Below are positions 25,743 to 35,431 of a stretch of DNA of 64,000 bases, piece after piece. Origin of the DNA: Mesobacillus persicus (GTDB lineage Bacteria; Bacillota; Bacilli; Bacillales; Cytobacillaceae); NCBI RefSeq assembly GCF_900109925.1, contig NZ_FOBW01000009.1, positions 1 through 64,000 on the forward strand, given 5' to 3'. Under the pieces are notes generated by a model that was given only the letters and a program-made list of their open reading frames with translations, was not told the DNA's origin and ran no database searches. Position 1 is the first letter of the stretch. Every line of letters starts with the position of its first letter. Position numbers and translations under genes: made by a program.

Positions 25743-25773
25743 AAAGCCCTGGAAGCAATTGCTTCCAGGGCTA
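25743..25773 (-). terminator. Riboswitch-controlled terminator
   Basis: AGCCCTGGAAGC/GCTTCCAGGGCT followed by T5 on the minus strand. Its CCCTG arm can pair with the CAGGG of the riboswitch P1 stem, giving the alternative antiterminator. Confidence 0.85.
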
Positions 25774-25814
25774 CATAGGGAAAAATAACGTCATGTAAAT
25801 AGACGAGTTTCTTT

Positions 25815-25883
25815 CCCTGTAGTCATGCATTTTACGGAAGCATGGTAGAAACGTTCAAGCCATATTCTTGAACATATACAAGG
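25815..25883 (-). promoter_or_regulatory. Purine riboswitch, guanine class
   Basis: Read on the minus strand: P1 CCTTGTA/TACAGGG (7 bp), P2 TTCAAG/CTTGAA closed by the conserved loop AATATGG, J2/3 GTTTCTACC, P3 ATGC/GCAT with loop CCGTAAA, and J3/1 GACTAC. The C in GACTAC is the specificity base that selects guanine/hypoxanthine over adenine. Located about 130 nt before pbuG. Confidence 0.93.
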
Positions 25884-25985
25884 TACTAAGTATTTTAGAA
25901 TAATACTAGAAATAGTATCAGGGTTTAATATAAAGGTCAATTCTATTTTAAAAAGTCTTTTAATTCGGTTTTTTCTTTGTACCCT

Positions 25986-26032
25986 AAAAAAACGCTGGCC
26001 CCAACAATTAAAGGAGGTTCCAGCGTTTTTTT
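25986..26032 (-). terminator. Terminator of gmhB-like gene
   Basis: AAAAACGCTGG/CCAGCGTTTTT, T-rich on both strands, with a long loop. Confidence 0.75.
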
Positions 26033-26049
26033 CTCTTTCCGAGGGTTGA

Positions 26050-26583
26050 TTAGGTTTCTTCGGTTAGCAGTTCTAATATTGATGGGACGGCTGATTGTAG
26101 GCTAGGCGCTTTTCGGTCAGCAGCTGTATCTTCGTCACCAATAAAAACCGTTTTACATCCAGCCTTTTTCCCTGCTTCAATATCTCGCTCGTGATCGCCT
26201 ACCATGACACTGTCTTTAAGGGATATATCATGTTTTTCCGCAAGCTCTAATAACATTCCTGCATTTGGCTTTCGGCACTCACAACCTGCTTTAGGTTTAT
26301 GTGGACAATATGCTACCTCCTTAATATGGCCTCCGTGACGTTTGACGATTTTTATCAAATGGTCATGAATTTTTTTTAAGTCCTTTTCTTTTAAGAAGCC
26401 AAGACCTACGCCACCTTGGTTTGTCACTACATATATGTCAAACCCAGAATGACTTAGTTCTGCTACAGCCTCTGCGGCACCCTCTAATAAGTAAAGGTCA
26501 CCAGGTTGATTGACAAATTTCACTCTGGAAGTAAGTACTTCATTTAAAACTCCATCTCGATCAAGAAATATGGCTTTGTTCAT
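26050..26583 (-). CDS. HAD-IIIA phosphatase, GmhB-like
   Basis: 177 residues resembling D-glycero-D-manno-heptose 1,7-bisphosphate phosphatase. Catalytic FLDRDGVLNE (Asp8, Asp10), VVTNQGG (motif II), the Cys-rich zinc loop CPHKPKAGCECRKP typical of GmhB, and VMVGDHERDIEAGKKAG (motif IV). No other heptose genes are near, so the true substrate may be another sugar or histidinol phosphate. ATG after GAAAGGAGAG. Confidence 0.88.
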   Translation of the reverse strand: MNKAIFLDRDGVLNEVLTSRVKFVNQPGDLYLLEGAAEAVAELSHSGFDIYVVTNQGGVGLGFLKEKDLKKIHDHLIKIVKRHGGHIKEVAYCPHKPKAGCECRKPNAGMLLELAEKHDISLKDSVMVGDHERDIEAGKKAGCKTVFIGDEDTAADRKAPSLQSAVPSILELLTEET

Positions 26584-26639
26584 AATGACTCTCCTTTCGA
26601 GGGTAAGCTTTTTAACATGATAACTTTTATTTAACGATA

Positions 26640-27275
26640 TTAATTGGAGTCAGTAAATTCGTTAGGACCTTCTACTTTCTCAGCTTTCTGATGTCTAGAA
26701 ACATATTTGTTTCCGGTAATCCAAAACCGCCAAGGCAGGTCTACGGCGTCACCCGAGTTGTCTATACCAATCCTTTTGCCGACAGAGAGGCTGTTAATTT
26801 TAAAACCCGAGGCGATATAAAGTGGTGGTTGAGTAAGTGTATGCCCATAGTCCTCCATTGTGATGTCCATGGCTTTTGTCAGTTTTCCAGGGCCATTCGT
26901 GAGGTGTACCCCATGCTGTTTGGGCCTTCGAATTTGCATCAGTTCAGTCCCGATGACAGGTTCTAAAGCCCTAATTAAGACGGCTTCAGGATTTCCTTCC
27001 CCTCCACTAACTACATTAAAGAGGCAATGAGTATGCATCAAGTAAGTGTAAGCTAAAGCAGAGTGGTGAAACATAATTTCCGTTCTGTTCGTTCTGCGAT
27101 TATTGTAACTGTGAGCAGCTTGATCATAGGGACCAATATAAGCCTCCGTTTCAACAATATAGCCAGCTGTAACCCCATCAAATGTTTCTTTGACTAATAG
27201 ACAACCGAGGAGAGACCTGGCAAGGGAAAGGGTTGGTTGTTCGAAAAAAGATTGGTCCAATGGTGTGAGATTCAT
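26640..27275 (-). CDS. mpg: 3-methyladenine DNA glycosylase (Aag/Mpg family)
   Basis: 211 residues, base-excision repair of alkylated purines. Motifs: LARSLLGCLLV, GYIVETEAYIGPYDQAAHSY with the catalytic Glu, family segment NRRTNRTEIMF, GEGNPEAVLIRALEP and LTNGPGKLTKAM. B. subtilis YxlJ is the homologue. ATG after GAAGGAG. Confidence 0.93.
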   Translation of the reverse strand: MNLTPLDQSFFEQPTLSLARSLLGCLLVKETFDGVTAGYIVETEAYIGPYDQAAHSYNNRRTNRTEIMFHHSALAYTYLMHTHCLFNVVSGGEGNPEAVLIRALEPVIGTELMQIRRPKQHGVHLTNGPGKLTKAMDITMEDYGHTLTQPPLYIASGFKINSLSVGKRIGIDNSGDAVDLPWRFWITGNKYVSRHQKAEKVEGPNEFTDSN

Positions 27276-27407
27276 CCTTCGCTCCTTCGTTTGTATTGAA
27301 TAAAAGGAGATAAGCTTCTTGTCTCATAGGAGTATTATGTCGTTACTCACCGTTTTTTTATTATGGAACGATTTAAAATCTGTAAATAGTCCCTCATCCA
27401 ATCAACA

Positions 27408-27432
27408 AAAAAACCGCCATTGGCGGTTTTTA
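27408..27432 (-). terminator. Bidirectional hairpin between pbuO-type gene and mpg
   Basis: AAAAACCGCCA/TGGCGGTTTTT, directly after the permease stop on the minus strand. Confidence 0.85.
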
Positions 27433-27465
27433 CAAGGCCCTTTGAAAGGGGGAAGTTAATTATCG

Positions 27466-28764
27466 TTAGTGTGGTAAAAATGCAAGCTGATAAAAGAATA
27501 GAACAGCAAATATATAGAGCAACGGATGAACTTGGCGCCCTTTTCCCTTAACTAGTTTTAACAAAGGATATGAAATAAAACCGAGGGCAATACCCGTTGC
27601 GATGCTTGATGTAAGTGGCATACTAAGAACGATAAGAAAAGCGGGAAAGGCTTCTTCTAATTCATTCCAACGGACTTCTGCAATACTCCCCATCATCAAA
27701 CTCCCTACAATGATTAAAGCTGGTGCAGTGATAGCTGATAATCCAGAAACCGCTCCAACAAGAGGACCAAAGAATGCAGATAAGATGAACAAAACAGCTA
27801 CTGTAAGTGCTGTTAACCCTGTGCGGCCACCTGCTGCAACCCCGGAAGAGGATTCAATATAGGCAGTTGTGGGACTAGTACCAAACATGGCCCCTACACC
27901 AGTCGCAATTGAGTCTGAAAGTAATGCATGTTTAGCACGTGGGAGGGTCTTCCCTTTCATCAACCCGGCTTGGTGAGCAACACCAATCATCGTTCCCGTT
28001 GTATCAAAAATGGTAACAAGAATAAATGAAAACACAACAGCATACAAGCTATGCGAAATGACCTCTCCAAAGGCGGTAAAGGGATTAAAGACAATTAGCC
28101 CCTCAGGTAGAGTAGGGAGGGATACAAAACCCTGTTCAAAAGAAAGATGTCCTGTAAAAAAGGCAATGAATCCCGTAGCAATCATTCCTAGAAATAATGC
28201 TCCATTAACATTTAAGACCATTAGAATAAGAGTTATGGCAAGGCCCACTAACGCAAGGACAGCTGAAGGTGAATGTAAATCTCCAAGTGCAACAAGATTT
28301 GTTGGGTGAGAAGTAACGATTCCAGTTAAACGTAACCCGATAAAAGCAATAAAAAGTCCAATGCCGGCAGTAATTCCATGTTTTAGAGTGTCTGGGATTG
28401 CTTCGATTAATTTTTCACGAAACGTTGTTAAGCTCAAAATAATAAACAAAAGTCCCGCGATAAAAACAGCTGCAAATGCCGTTTCGTAAGATATATTATT
28501 CCCCCCGACAACGGAATAGGCAAAGTAAGCATTCAGCCCCATTCCAGGTGCGATAGCAATAGGGTAGTTAGCAAATAAAGCCATCCATAAAGTTCCGATA
28601 ACAGCTGCAATAATGGTAGCTGTAAAAACTTGATCAAAAGGTACCCCTGCATCGGCAAGTATGACCGGATTCACGACGACAATATAGACCATTGTAAAAA
28701 AAGTTGTAATACCAGCTAAAATCTCCGTCTTCACAGTTGTATTGTGCTCTAAAAGTTTAAACAT
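27466..28764 (-). CDS. pbuO: Purine permease (NCS2 family, PbuO type)
   Basis: About 432 residues, homologous throughout to the permease at 24.4 kb (EILAGITTFFTMVYIVVVNPVIL, GLNAYFAYSVV, TIFDTTGTMIGVAHQAG, GTSPTTAYIESSSGV). The ATG at 28764 follows GGAGG by 5 nt and is preferred to the TTG at 28776. There is no riboswitch. Two PurR-box-like sites overlap the -10 instead. The PbuO assignment rests on this, because B. subtilis pbuO is in the PurR regulon; PbuG is the alternative name. Confidence 0.85.
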   Translation of the reverse strand: MFKLLEHNTTVKTEILAGITTFFTMVYIVVVNPVILADAGVPFDQVFTATIIAAVIGTLWMALFANYPIAIAPGMGLNAYFAYSVVGGNNISYETAFAAVFIAGLLFIILSLTTFREKLIEAIPDTLKHGITAGIGLFIAFIGLRLTGIVTSHPTNLVALGDLHSPSAVLALVGLAITLILMVLNVNGALFLGMIATGFIAFFTGHLSFEQGFVSLPTLPEGLIVFNPFTAFGEVISHSLYAVVFSFILVTIFDTTGTMIGVAHQAGLMKGKTLPRAKHALLSDSIATGVGAMFGTSPTTAYIESSSGVAAGGRTGLTALTVAVLFILSAFFGPLVGAVSGLSAITAPALIIVGSLMMGSIAEVRWNELEEAFPAFLIVLSMPLTSSIATGIALGFISYPLLKLVKGKGRQVHPLLYIFAVLFFYQLAFLPH

Positions 28765-28775
28765 AAAGGCCTCCA

Positions 28776-28819
28776 AAATACGAACATTATTTAACGCAAG
28801 TTATATATTATTCGCTTTT
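28776..28819 (-). promoter_or_regulatory. Pair of PurR boxes
   Basis: AAATACGAACATT (28776-28788) differs at one position from the PurBox AWWWCCGAACWWT. ATTATTCGCTTTT (28807-28819) is an inverted, two-mismatch box 18 bp away. B. subtilis PurR uses inverted box pairs about 16-17 bp apart. Confidence 0.5.
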
Positions 28820-28833
28820 ACGGATTTTTTCAA
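28805..28833 (-). promoter_or_regulatory. Promoter of pbuO-type gene
   Basis: On the minus strand TTGAAA (28828-28833), 17 bp, TAATAT (28805-28810). The -10 lies inside the upstream PurR box. Confidence 0.65.
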
Positions 28834-28899
28834 GAGGATTATCGGTTTTTTTATAATTTTTTTGCAGTTCGAATGTTGATTGGATTGTAAAGGGGTGCA

Positions 28900-29180
28900 G
28901 AAACTTATCAGACTTTACACGTTAAAAATGATTCTTTAGTAGATGAACAAGCCCATTTTTAAAAAAGTACAGCGGGGAAGTTTAGGACAAATTTTATGGG
29001 GGAAGAAAAAAAGCACAGAACAAAAAAAGGATTATAAACTTTAAAATACCGGTGGAATACCGTTCATATAGATTGAGCGATTGCCTATTAGGGCAATCGC
29101 TTTATAAATTTATAACAAGAATTAGTAAGTTTTTCTTGTTATTAAAATGAGTAAAATGGGTTTATCTTTCACATACTTTT
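28900..29180. other. Spacer without a recognised gene
   Basis: Between the pbuO-type promoter and the GlsB-like gene I see only two hairpins: AGCGATTGCC/GGGCAATCGCT near 29077-29103 (terminator-like, weak T tract) and AACAAGAA/TTCTTGTT near 29116-29140. No open reading frame with a ribosome site was found. A small transcript ending at the first hairpin is possible but unsupported. Confidence 0.5.
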
Positions 29181-29271
29181 GGTTAAGGGATGTTTATATC
29201 CTGTAGCAGGTGGTAAAGGTACAGACATGCCATCGATTAAGATAACTTCAATACAAAAAGGAGGATCATTG

Positions 29272-29535
29272 ATGCTTAGTTTTCTGTGGTCATTAATCAT
29301 TGGAGGTATTATCGGTTGGTTAGCTGGACTTATCATGGGGAGAGACATCCCAGGTGGGGTCATAGGTAATATTATCGCTGGTTTCATTGGTGCTTGGCTT
29401 GGACAGGCTATTCTAGGCGCTTGGGGACCAATAGTTGGCGGCTTTGCCATTGTTCCAGCTTTAATTGGGGCAATAGCCATTGTATTCATTGTCAGTCTTG
29501 TACTAAGAGGTATGAGAAGGACCAGCAAAGAGTAA
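29272..29535 (+). CDS. GlsB/YeaQ/YmgE family stress membrane protein
   Basis: 87 residues, three hydrophobic spans rich in glycine (GGIIGWLAGLIMG, GGVIGNIIAGFIGAWLG), the pattern of the transglycosylase-associated (YeaQ/YmgE) family induced by stress in many bacteria. The ATG at 29272 follows AAGGAGG; longer upstream codons have no ribosome site and do not fit the family. Function unknown. Confidence 0.88.
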   Translation: MLSFLWSLIIGGIIGWLAGLIMGRDIPGGVIGNIIAGFIGAWLGQAILGAWGPIVGGFAIVPALIGAIAIVFIVSLVLRGMRRTSKE

Positions 29536-29599
29536 CCTTAATTATCTAACCTTTCAGCGCGGATGGTATGTTTAGCGCTTTTAGCTTAATAAAATGGAT

Positions 29600-29630
29600 A
29601 AATCCTTCCGGAAACGGAAGGATTTTTTCA
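29600..29630. terminator. Bidirectional terminator
   Basis: AAATCCTTCCG/CGGAAGGATTT then T-rich, between convergent genes. Confidence 0.9.
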
Positions 29631-29677
29631 TTTTATGACTGTCGGGGCTGTTCAAGGCGCTTTCGCTTTTGTTCTTC

Positions 29678-30598
29678 CTACATATTGAACGGGTCAATCT
29701 GTTTAAATACCGGGGGGCTATCGAGAAAGGGGGCATGACATGTCACAATTTCTCCAGTAAAGGGGTGAGGGATATCCATTTTGACAGCATGAAGAGCTTG
29801 ACGTGAAAAGGCATCACTTCCACCGTATAGCAAATCGCCTGACAAAGGATGGTTGATATCACTTAAATGAACACGGATTTGATGTGTCCGGCCAGTATCA
29901 AGATTACATTTGATTAGGGTTTTATTTTCATTTTTTAAATATTTTATTACTTCATAATGAGTGATTGCAGGTTGCCCAGTGTTGGAGACTCTTCGTCTTA
30001 CTGGATGGTGACGGTCTTTACCAATTGGTTTATTTATGGTTCCTTTTTTCTTAGCGATGATCCCGTCGGTGATTGCAAGGTACGTGCGTTTGATTTTTCG
30101 TTCTTCAAGCAGTCTGTCCAAAATTGCGGCAGCTAGGGGCGTTTTAGCAAAGAGAACAGCACCTGTAGTGTCTCGATCAAGTCTGTGAATATGTCTTGGC
30201 TTCAAATTTTCCCCGTTTGCTTGTAAGTGAAAGGCAGCCGCATTTAAGAGTGTATTCTCCTGTTGTAATTCGTTAGGATGTGTATCCATGCCGGCAGGCT
30301 TATTCAAGACTAGGATATGTTCATCCTCAAATAAAACGTCAACATCCTGATAGAACGGGATACCTTCAAATTTCTCATGTTGAAAGATATTTAGCTGTAA
30401 TTTTTCCCCCGCAACCAGTAATCGGTCCCAATTAGGGATTTCCCCATTGATGAGTAATTTTTTCTCCATTCTTATGGTATGAATTAGTTTTTTTGGAGCC
30501 TTCCATACATTCCTCAGCAAATCATCGATCGTGAAAGCCGACCAGCTGTCAGGGACTATAATTTCGTACCATTGTCCTTTTTTGCTTGTTTTGATCAT
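29678..30598 (-). CDS. RluA-family rRNA/tRNA pseudouridine synthase (YhcT-like)
   Basis: 306 residues: an S4-like N-terminal RNA-binding part (about 1-85) and the RluA catalytic domain with HRLDRDTTGAVLFAKT (catalytic Asp in RLDRDTTG), GRTHQIRVHL and HPLSGDLLYG. It converts uridine to pseudouridine in structured RNA; the target is unknown. Divergent from a yhcU-like gene, matching the B. subtilis yhcT-yhcU neighbourhood. Confidence 0.9.
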   Translation of the reverse strand: MIKTSKKGQWYEIIVPDSWSAFTIDDLLRNVWKAPKKLIHTIRMEKKLLINGEIPNWDRLLVAGEKLQLNIFQHEKFEGIPFYQDVDVLFEDEHILVLNKPAGMDTHPNELQQENTLLNAAAFHLQANGENLKPRHIHRLDRDTTGAVLFAKTPLAAAILDRLLEERKIKRTYLAITDGIIAKKKGTINKPIGKDRHHPVRRRVSNTGQPAITHYEVIKYLKNENKTLIKCNLDTGRTHQIRVHLSDINHPLSGDLLYGGSDAFSRQALHAVKMDIPHPFTGEIVTCHAPFLDSPPVFKQIDPFNM

Positions 30599-30800
30599 AC
30601 AAGTTTTCCCTTTCCTTTTTCCAATTTTGGTTACTTTTTATGATATAAGCCTTTGTTCCCTCAACCTTTGCCAGACATGGGTTTCCTTGTCAACTTTTAC
30701 CGTTGCTATGGTCATAATTACCACCCTATCATAACTTGGTTCTATGTTATTCTTATTGTATCTTAACAGAGAAAAAGCAGTTTTAAAGGTGGGTTCATCA

Positions 30801-31205
30801 TTGAAGATTGTATTTGCATCAACTCCAGGTCAAGTTGAGAAAGTCGAAGAACTTGTCCAATATTTTTACTCGAATGTTTTGCCATTGTATTTTACTGATG
30901 AGGACATTATGGAATTTGAAAAGTATAAGGTCTTACGCACGACAAAAGAACAATTTGAAAAATTTGATACTCTTGGGGACGCATTCCGTGTCATTACTAG
31001 TTTACAGACGATTATTTCGATATTAGAATCCCGTAACCTTTCAGAGCGGTATTCACCTTTGTTTCATAAAAATGCGAAGATTTTAAGTGAGTTCGGAATT
31101 TACTTTCCATTCCAATTCAATCAATTTCATGATGGATTCCCTGATCAACAACAAGTAGATTATATTAGTATGTACTCAAAAGCAGCTAACAGTCTGTTAG
31201 TTTAA
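30801..31205 (+). CDS. yhcU: YhcU family protein
   Basis: 134 residues, soluble, with acidic and aromatic composition (KIVFASTPGQVEKVEELVQYFYSNVLPLYF). It resembles B. subtilis YhcU in length, N-terminal sequence and position next to the YhcT-like gene. The TTG at 30801 is the likely start, 8 nt after AAAGGTGGG. Function unknown. Confidence 0.75.
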   Translation: MKIVFASTPGQVEKVEELVQYFYSNVLPLYFTDEDIMEFEKYKVLRTTKEQFEKFDTLGDAFRVITSLQTIISILESRNLSERYSPLFHKNAKILSEFGIYFPFQFNQFHDGFPDQQQVDYISMYSKAANSLLV

Positions 31206-31261
31206 AGAAGTGTTTATACAAACAGGCTTATTTTTGAACTAAACAATTATTATTACAACAC

Positions 31262-31293
31262 CTAAACACGACATTATAGAAGTCGTGTTTTTT
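31262..31293 (+). terminator. Terminator of yhcU
   Basis: AAACACGAC/GTCGTGTTT followed by T5. Confidence 0.85.
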
Positions 31294-31411
31294 GTTGTCG
31301 GTTTTAATGTCCTTTCACAGACTCGGATTTTGTCAAAAGAAAACGGTTTTGGTTAATTTAGAGAATATAATATAATAGAACAATGATGTCAATTTTATTG
31401 GAGGGCAAGAA

Positions 31412-33163
31412 ATGATACAAGAGTGGAAAGCGAAAGCTGAAAAATGGTTTCAATTTAGTGGGCTCGATGAGGAACTTAAAAATGAGCTGGACAAATTATT
31501 AGATAATGAAAAGGGCCTTGAAGAGGCATTTTATAAAGACTTGGAATTCGGTACAGGGGGTATGCGGGGAGAAATTGGTGTTGGTACAAACCGAATGAAT
31601 ATGTACACAATTAGAAAAGCTACTGCGGGGTTGGCATCGTATATTGAGGAAAGTGGTAGCGAAGCAATGAAACGCGGGGTTGTTATTGCATATGATTCCA
31701 GACATAAATCTCCAGAGTTTGCAATGGAAGCAGCAAAAACTTTAGCCTCAAGGGGAATACATACATACGTTTTTGAAGAGCTACGCCCTACACCGGTTTT
31801 AAGTTTTGCCGTGCGGCACCTTCAGGCTTATGCAGGGATTGTTATTACAGCCAGTCATAACCCACCTGAGTACAATGGTTTTAAGGTATATGGATTGGAT
31901 GGGGGTCAATTAACACCAGACGTTGCTGATAAAATTATTGCTCGAGTAAACGAAATCGAAAATGAATTGAATTTAGAAGTGGCAGATGAAGAAGGATTAA
32001 AAGAGCAGGGCTTGATTCAGATGGTTGGTGAAAAAGTAGATAATGCCTACCTCGAGATGCTTTTATCCATTTCAGAAAATCCGACCCTGGCTGATAAAAC
32101 GGATGTGAAGATTGTCTTTACGCCGCTTCATGGAACAGCAAATCTACCAGTCCGAAAAGGATTGGCTGCCATGAACTATAAAAATGTAACCGTAGTAAAG
32201 GAGCAGGAGCATCCTGACCCCGAATTTTCAACGGTAAAAAGCCCGAATCCAGAGGAACATGCTGCTTTTGAACTTGCGATTAGGGACGGGAAAGAAGTAA
32301 ATGCCGATATCTTAATAGGTACAGATCCCGATGCAGATCGTCTTGGGATTGCTGTTAAGAATGAAGAAGGAGAATATACCGTACTTACTGGAAACCAGAC
32401 AGGAGCCCTTCTCCTTCATTATATTTTGACCGAAAAGCAAAAAAAGGGAACACTTCCAGCGAATGGACTGGTGTTGAAAACCATTGTTACCTCCGAATTA
32501 GGTAGAAGTATTGCTACCTCCTTTAACCTAGATACAATGGATGTACTGACCGGGTTTAAATTCATTGCGGAAAAAATTAATCAATACGAACAAACGAATG
32601 AATATAAATTTTTATTCGGATATGAGGAAAGTTACGGTTATCTAATTGGAGACTTTGCTCGAGATAAAGATGCCGTTCAAGCAGCAGTTCTAGCAGTAGA
32701 AGTATGTGCCTTTTATAAGGATAAAGGAATATCTATCTATGACGCATTGTTAAATATTTATGCGGAATATGGGTATTATCAAGAGGGACTGCGTTCATTA
32801 ACATTAAAAGGGAAAGAAGGAGCAGAGTTGATTCAAAAAACCCTAGCAGCTTTCCGGAATGAACCATTAAAGAGTATAGACGGCTTGAAAGTAACTGTCG
32901 TGGAAGATTATTTAACAGGTGTAAGAACAAAGGCTGACGGTTCAGATGAAACCATCGATTTACCTAAATCTAATGTGATAAAATACTTCCTTGGGGACGG
33001 GTCCTGGGTGTGTCTTCGCCCATCAGGCACTGAACCGAAAATAAAGTTTTACTTTGGAGTTAGCAGTTCTAGCCTCTCTGCAAGCAAACAAAAGCTAGAG
33101 GAACTGGAAAATAACTTTATGTCCATTGTAAATGAAAAAATGGAACTGGCTAAAAATAATTAG
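31412..33163 (+). CDS. pgcA: Alpha-phosphoglucomutase
   Basis: 583 residues, length of B. subtilis PgcA (YhxB). It interconverts glucose 6-phosphate and glucose 1-phosphate, feeding UDP-glucose, teichoic acid and glycolipid synthesis. Domain landmarks: [10 protein letters not shown] near residue 47, phosphoserine loop [16 protein letters not shown] near 145, metal loop DPDADRLG near 305, sugar-binding GYEES near 405 and phosphate-binding [12 protein letters not shown] near the C terminus. ATG after GGAGGGC. Confidence 0.95.
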   Translation: MIQEWKAKAEKWFQFSGLDEELKNELDKLLDNEKGLEEAFYKDLEFGTGGMRGEIGVGTNRMNMYTIRKATAGLASYIEESGSEAMKRGVVIAYDSRHKSPEFAMEAAKTLASRGIHTYVFEELRPTPVLSFAVRHLQAYAGIVITASHNPPEYNGFKVYGLDGGQLTPDVADKIIARVNEIENELNLEVADEEGLKEQGLIQMVGEKVDNAYLEMLLSISENPTLADKTDVKIVFTPLHGTANLPVRKGLAAMNYKNVTVVKEQEHPDPEFSTVKSPNPEEHAAFELAIRDGKEVNADILIGTDPDADRLGIAVKNEEGEYTVLTGNQTGALLLHYILTEKQKKGTLPANGLVLKTIVTSELGRSIATSFNLDTMDVLTGFKFIAEKINQYEQTNEYKFLFGYEESYGYLIGDFARDKDAVQAAVLAVEVCAFYKDKGISIYDALLNIYAEYGYYQEGLRSLTLKGKEGAELIQKTLAAFRNEPLKSIDGLKVTVVEDYLTGVRTKADGSDETIDLPKSNVIKYFLGDGSWVCLRPSGTEPKIKFYFGVSSSSLSASKQKLEELENNFMSIVNEKMELAKNN

Positions 33164-33183
33164 AACACAATTGAAATTTAATG

Positions 33184-33216
33184 AACGGCACCTCTAGATA
33201 AGAGGTGCCGTTTTGG
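33184..33216. terminator. Bidirectional terminator between pgcA and yhdB
   Basis: AACGGCACCTCT/AGAGGTGCCGTT followed by TTTGGG. Confidence 0.85.
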
Positions 33217-33242
33217 GTTGGTGGAATTCAATTTCTTTTTCA

Positions 33243-33494
33243 TTATTTGCTGTTCAAGGTTAGTTCTTCTATTTCAGGCTCGGTTATCTCATTAGCATGG
33301 TCGATATAACGAAGCAGTGAGTATAGATGTTGCTCTATGACGGTATAGTCCTTTTCAAAATTATAAGCATGTAGAAAATGCTCAATCTTTTTAGAAAGGA
33401 ACTGATCCTGCGTTCTAACCATAAGGATTAGTAAATTGTCCCACTCCGAACGGTGTGTATAGTAAAGTGCACGGTCATAATCCACTTTATTCAT
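33243..33494 (-). CDS. yhdB: YhdB family protein
   Basis: 83 residues. The N-terminal half (VDYDRALYYTHRSEWDNLL, ILMVRTQD) closely resembles my recollection of B. subtilis YhdB, a small cytoplasmic protein of unknown function. ATG after AGGAGGAATGTTCAA. Convergent with pgcA. Confidence 0.8.
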   Translation of the reverse strand: MNKVDYDRALYYTHRSEWDNLLILMVRTQDQFLSKKIEHFLHAYNFEKDYTVIEQHLYSLLRYIDHANEITEPEIEELTLNSK

Positions 33495-33720
33495 TTGAAC
33501 ATTCCTCCTTACGAGGACTTGATTTTATTATATGGAGTCAATTGAAAAATCCACAGAGAAAAACTTGGTCTTGTTGATAAATGGGGCTTTTCAATATCTG
33601 CCTGTATAAATTTTAAGGAAGCTAGGGGACAATTTATAGGAAATAATGTTTCCAACTGTTGAAAAGTCACCTTTTCGGGTGATTTTTCAGAACTTTCTTT
33701 ATATAGACTTTGATGCTCGC

Positions 33721-33749
33721 TCATCTTTCAGACTTTTTATTCATACATT
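33721..33749 (+). promoter_or_regulatory. Sigma-E promoter of spoVR
   Basis: TCATCTT, exactly 14 bp, CATACATT: one mismatch to the sigma-E -35 and a match to CATACAnT. B. subtilis spoVR is a sigma-E gene. Confidence 0.65.
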
Positions 33750-33779
33750 GAATATAAGAAGTGAAAGGGGGAGAGTCGG

Positions 33780-35189
33780 GTGTCAGATGACAATAAATCT
33801 TTGGAGTATGCCATATCTGAGATCACTGAGATCGCCCGTGGTTTCGGTTTAGATTTTTACCCGATGAGATATGAGGTTTGTCCGGCTGATATCATTTATA
33901 CTTTTGGTGCATACGGGATGCCGACACGTTTTTCGCACTGGAGTTTTGGGAAGCAATACCATAAAATGAAGCTTCATTATGACTTAGGGTTGTCAAAAAT
34001 TTATGAATTAGTTATCAATTCAGATCCATGTTACGCCTTTTTACTTGATTCAAACTCACTCATCCAAAATAAGTTGATTGTTGCACACGTGCTGGCTCAT
34101 TGTGACTTCTTTAAAAACAATGTCCGTTTTCAAAATACAAAACGGGACATGGTTGAAAGCATGGCCGCTACGGCAGAGAGAATCAGGAGCTATGAAATTG
34201 AGCATGGGAAACAAGAAGTGGAAGATTTTTTAGATGCTGTGCTTGCAATCGAGGAACATATTGATCCATCCTTAATGAGACCCAAATTAAGTTGGACGTT
34301 AGATGATGCTGATATGGAAGAAGAAAGCATAATCGAGACCCCATATGATGATCTTTGGAGTCTGGAAGACAAAAAAAATCCGGTGAATAAAAAGGTTAAA
34401 AAACGTAGAAAGCTACCTCCTCAACCTGAAAAAGATTTGCTCCTCTTTATTGAAAGTTATAGCCGGGAACTGACGGATTGGCAACGGGATATTCTAACAA
34501 TGATGAGAGAAGAAATGCTGTATTTTTGGCCCCAGTTAGAAACGAAGATTATGAATGAAGGCTGGGCATCTTATTGGCATCAAAGAATTCTTAGGGAATT
34601 AGATTTGACCCCAGGCGAAGCGATTGAATTTGCGAAATTGAATGCGGGAGTCGTACAGCCTTCTAAGACGAGCATAAATCCTTATTACCTCGGTTTAAAA
34701 ATTATCGAGGATATTGAAGACCGATATGACAATCCGACTAAGGAAATGTTGGAACGTGGAGTAAAGCCGGGATCTGGTCGTGAAAAAATATTCGAAGTTC
34801 GGGAGATTGAATCCGATATCTCCTTCTTGAGAAATTATTTAACGAAAGACCTTGTTATGCGGGAAGATATGTATTTGTTCCAAAAACAAGGGAAGGATTA
34901 TAAAATTGTTGATAAGGAATGGGAACAAGTTAGGGATCAATTAGTTAGTATGAGAGTGAACGGGGGCTTTCCTTACTTAACCGTTGTTGATGGCGATTAT
35001 GATAGAAATGGTGAACTCTATCTAAAACATGGGTACGAAGGTATTGAATTGGATATCAAATACCTTGAAAAAGTGCTACCGTATGTTCACCAACTCTGGG
35101 GAAGAAAGATTCACTTGGAAACAATTGTTGAGGATCGGGATATGTTATTTACCTATGACGGGAAAGGTATCCACAGAAAATACCTTTAA
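33780..35189 (+). CDS. spoVR: Stage V sporulation protein SpoVR
   Basis: 469 residues, full length for the family. Recognisable blocks: [58 protein letters not shown] and [18 protein letters not shown]. SpoVR is involved in spore cortex formation and its proteobacterial homologue YcgB works with YeaG/YeaH (PrkA/YhbH), both of which are in this window 20 kb upstream. GTG start after AAAGGGGGAG. Confidence 0.95.
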   Translation: MSDDNKSLEYAISEITEIARGFGLDFYPMRYEVCPADIIYTFGAYGMPTRFSHWSFGKQYHKMKLHYDLGLSKIYELVINSDPCYAFLLDSNSLIQNKLIVAHVLAHCDFFKNNVRFQNTKRDMVESMAATAERIRSYEIEHGKQEVEDFLDAVLAIEEHIDPSLMRPKLSWTLDDADMEEESIIETPYDDLWSLEDKKNPVNKKVKKRRKLPPQPEKDLLLFIESYSRELTDWQRDILTMMREEMLYFWPQLETKIMNEGWASYWHQRILRELDLTPGEAIEFAKLNAGVVQPSKTSINPYYLGLKIIEDIEDRYDNPTKEMLERGVKPGSGREKIFEVREIESDISFLRNYLTKDLVMREDMYLFQKQGKDYKIVDKEWEQVRDQLVSMRVNGGFPYLTVVDGDYDRNGELYLKHGYEGIELDIKYLEKVLPYVHQLWGRKIHLETIVEDRDMLFTYDGKGIHRKYL

Positions 35190-35240
35190 TAACTTTTCGG
35201 GGAACTTTATAAGGCAGTTTAGATAGGTCCCTCTCAATTA

Positions 35241-35272
35241 GTACGCCATGACATGTTCATGGCGTATTTTTG
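35241..35272 (+). terminator. Terminator of spoVR
   Basis: TACGCCATGA/TCATGGCGTA followed by T5. Confidence 0.9.
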
Positions 35273-35366
35273 TTGGGTCATCCAGAATTTTTGCGCCATG
35301 ACGGGTTCTAGTGCAATTTTATATTCAGCAACGCTAGTTTACCCTAGATAACTTATATCTTTTAGG

Positions 35367-35415
35367 TTGTTAAGAATATATAAGTAAGTTATTATATAAG
35401 TAAATTCTTATATAT
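35367..35415 (+). promoter_or_regulatory. ars promoter and ArsR operator region
   Basis: TTGTTA (35367), 17 bp, TATTAT (35390). Two direct copies of TATATAAGTAA flank and overlap the -10, and GAATATATAAG is answered by an inverted CTTATATATGG just before the arsR ribosome site, as expected for a dimeric ArsR repressor. Confidence 0.6.
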
Positions 35416-35431
35416 GGATGGAGGGATGAAA

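Noticed and set aside
27335-27457. 40-codon plus-strand frame with AGGAG upstream
   Set aside because: It crosses the terminator hairpin of the purine permease and has no protein-like features.
28777-28900. A second purine riboswitch upstream of the pbuO-type permease
   Set aside because: The J2/3 and loop consensus (GTTTCTACC, CCGTAAA) is absent; PurR boxes fit better.
29169-29528. 119-codon minus-strand frame
   Set aside because: Antisense shadow of the GlsB-like gene.
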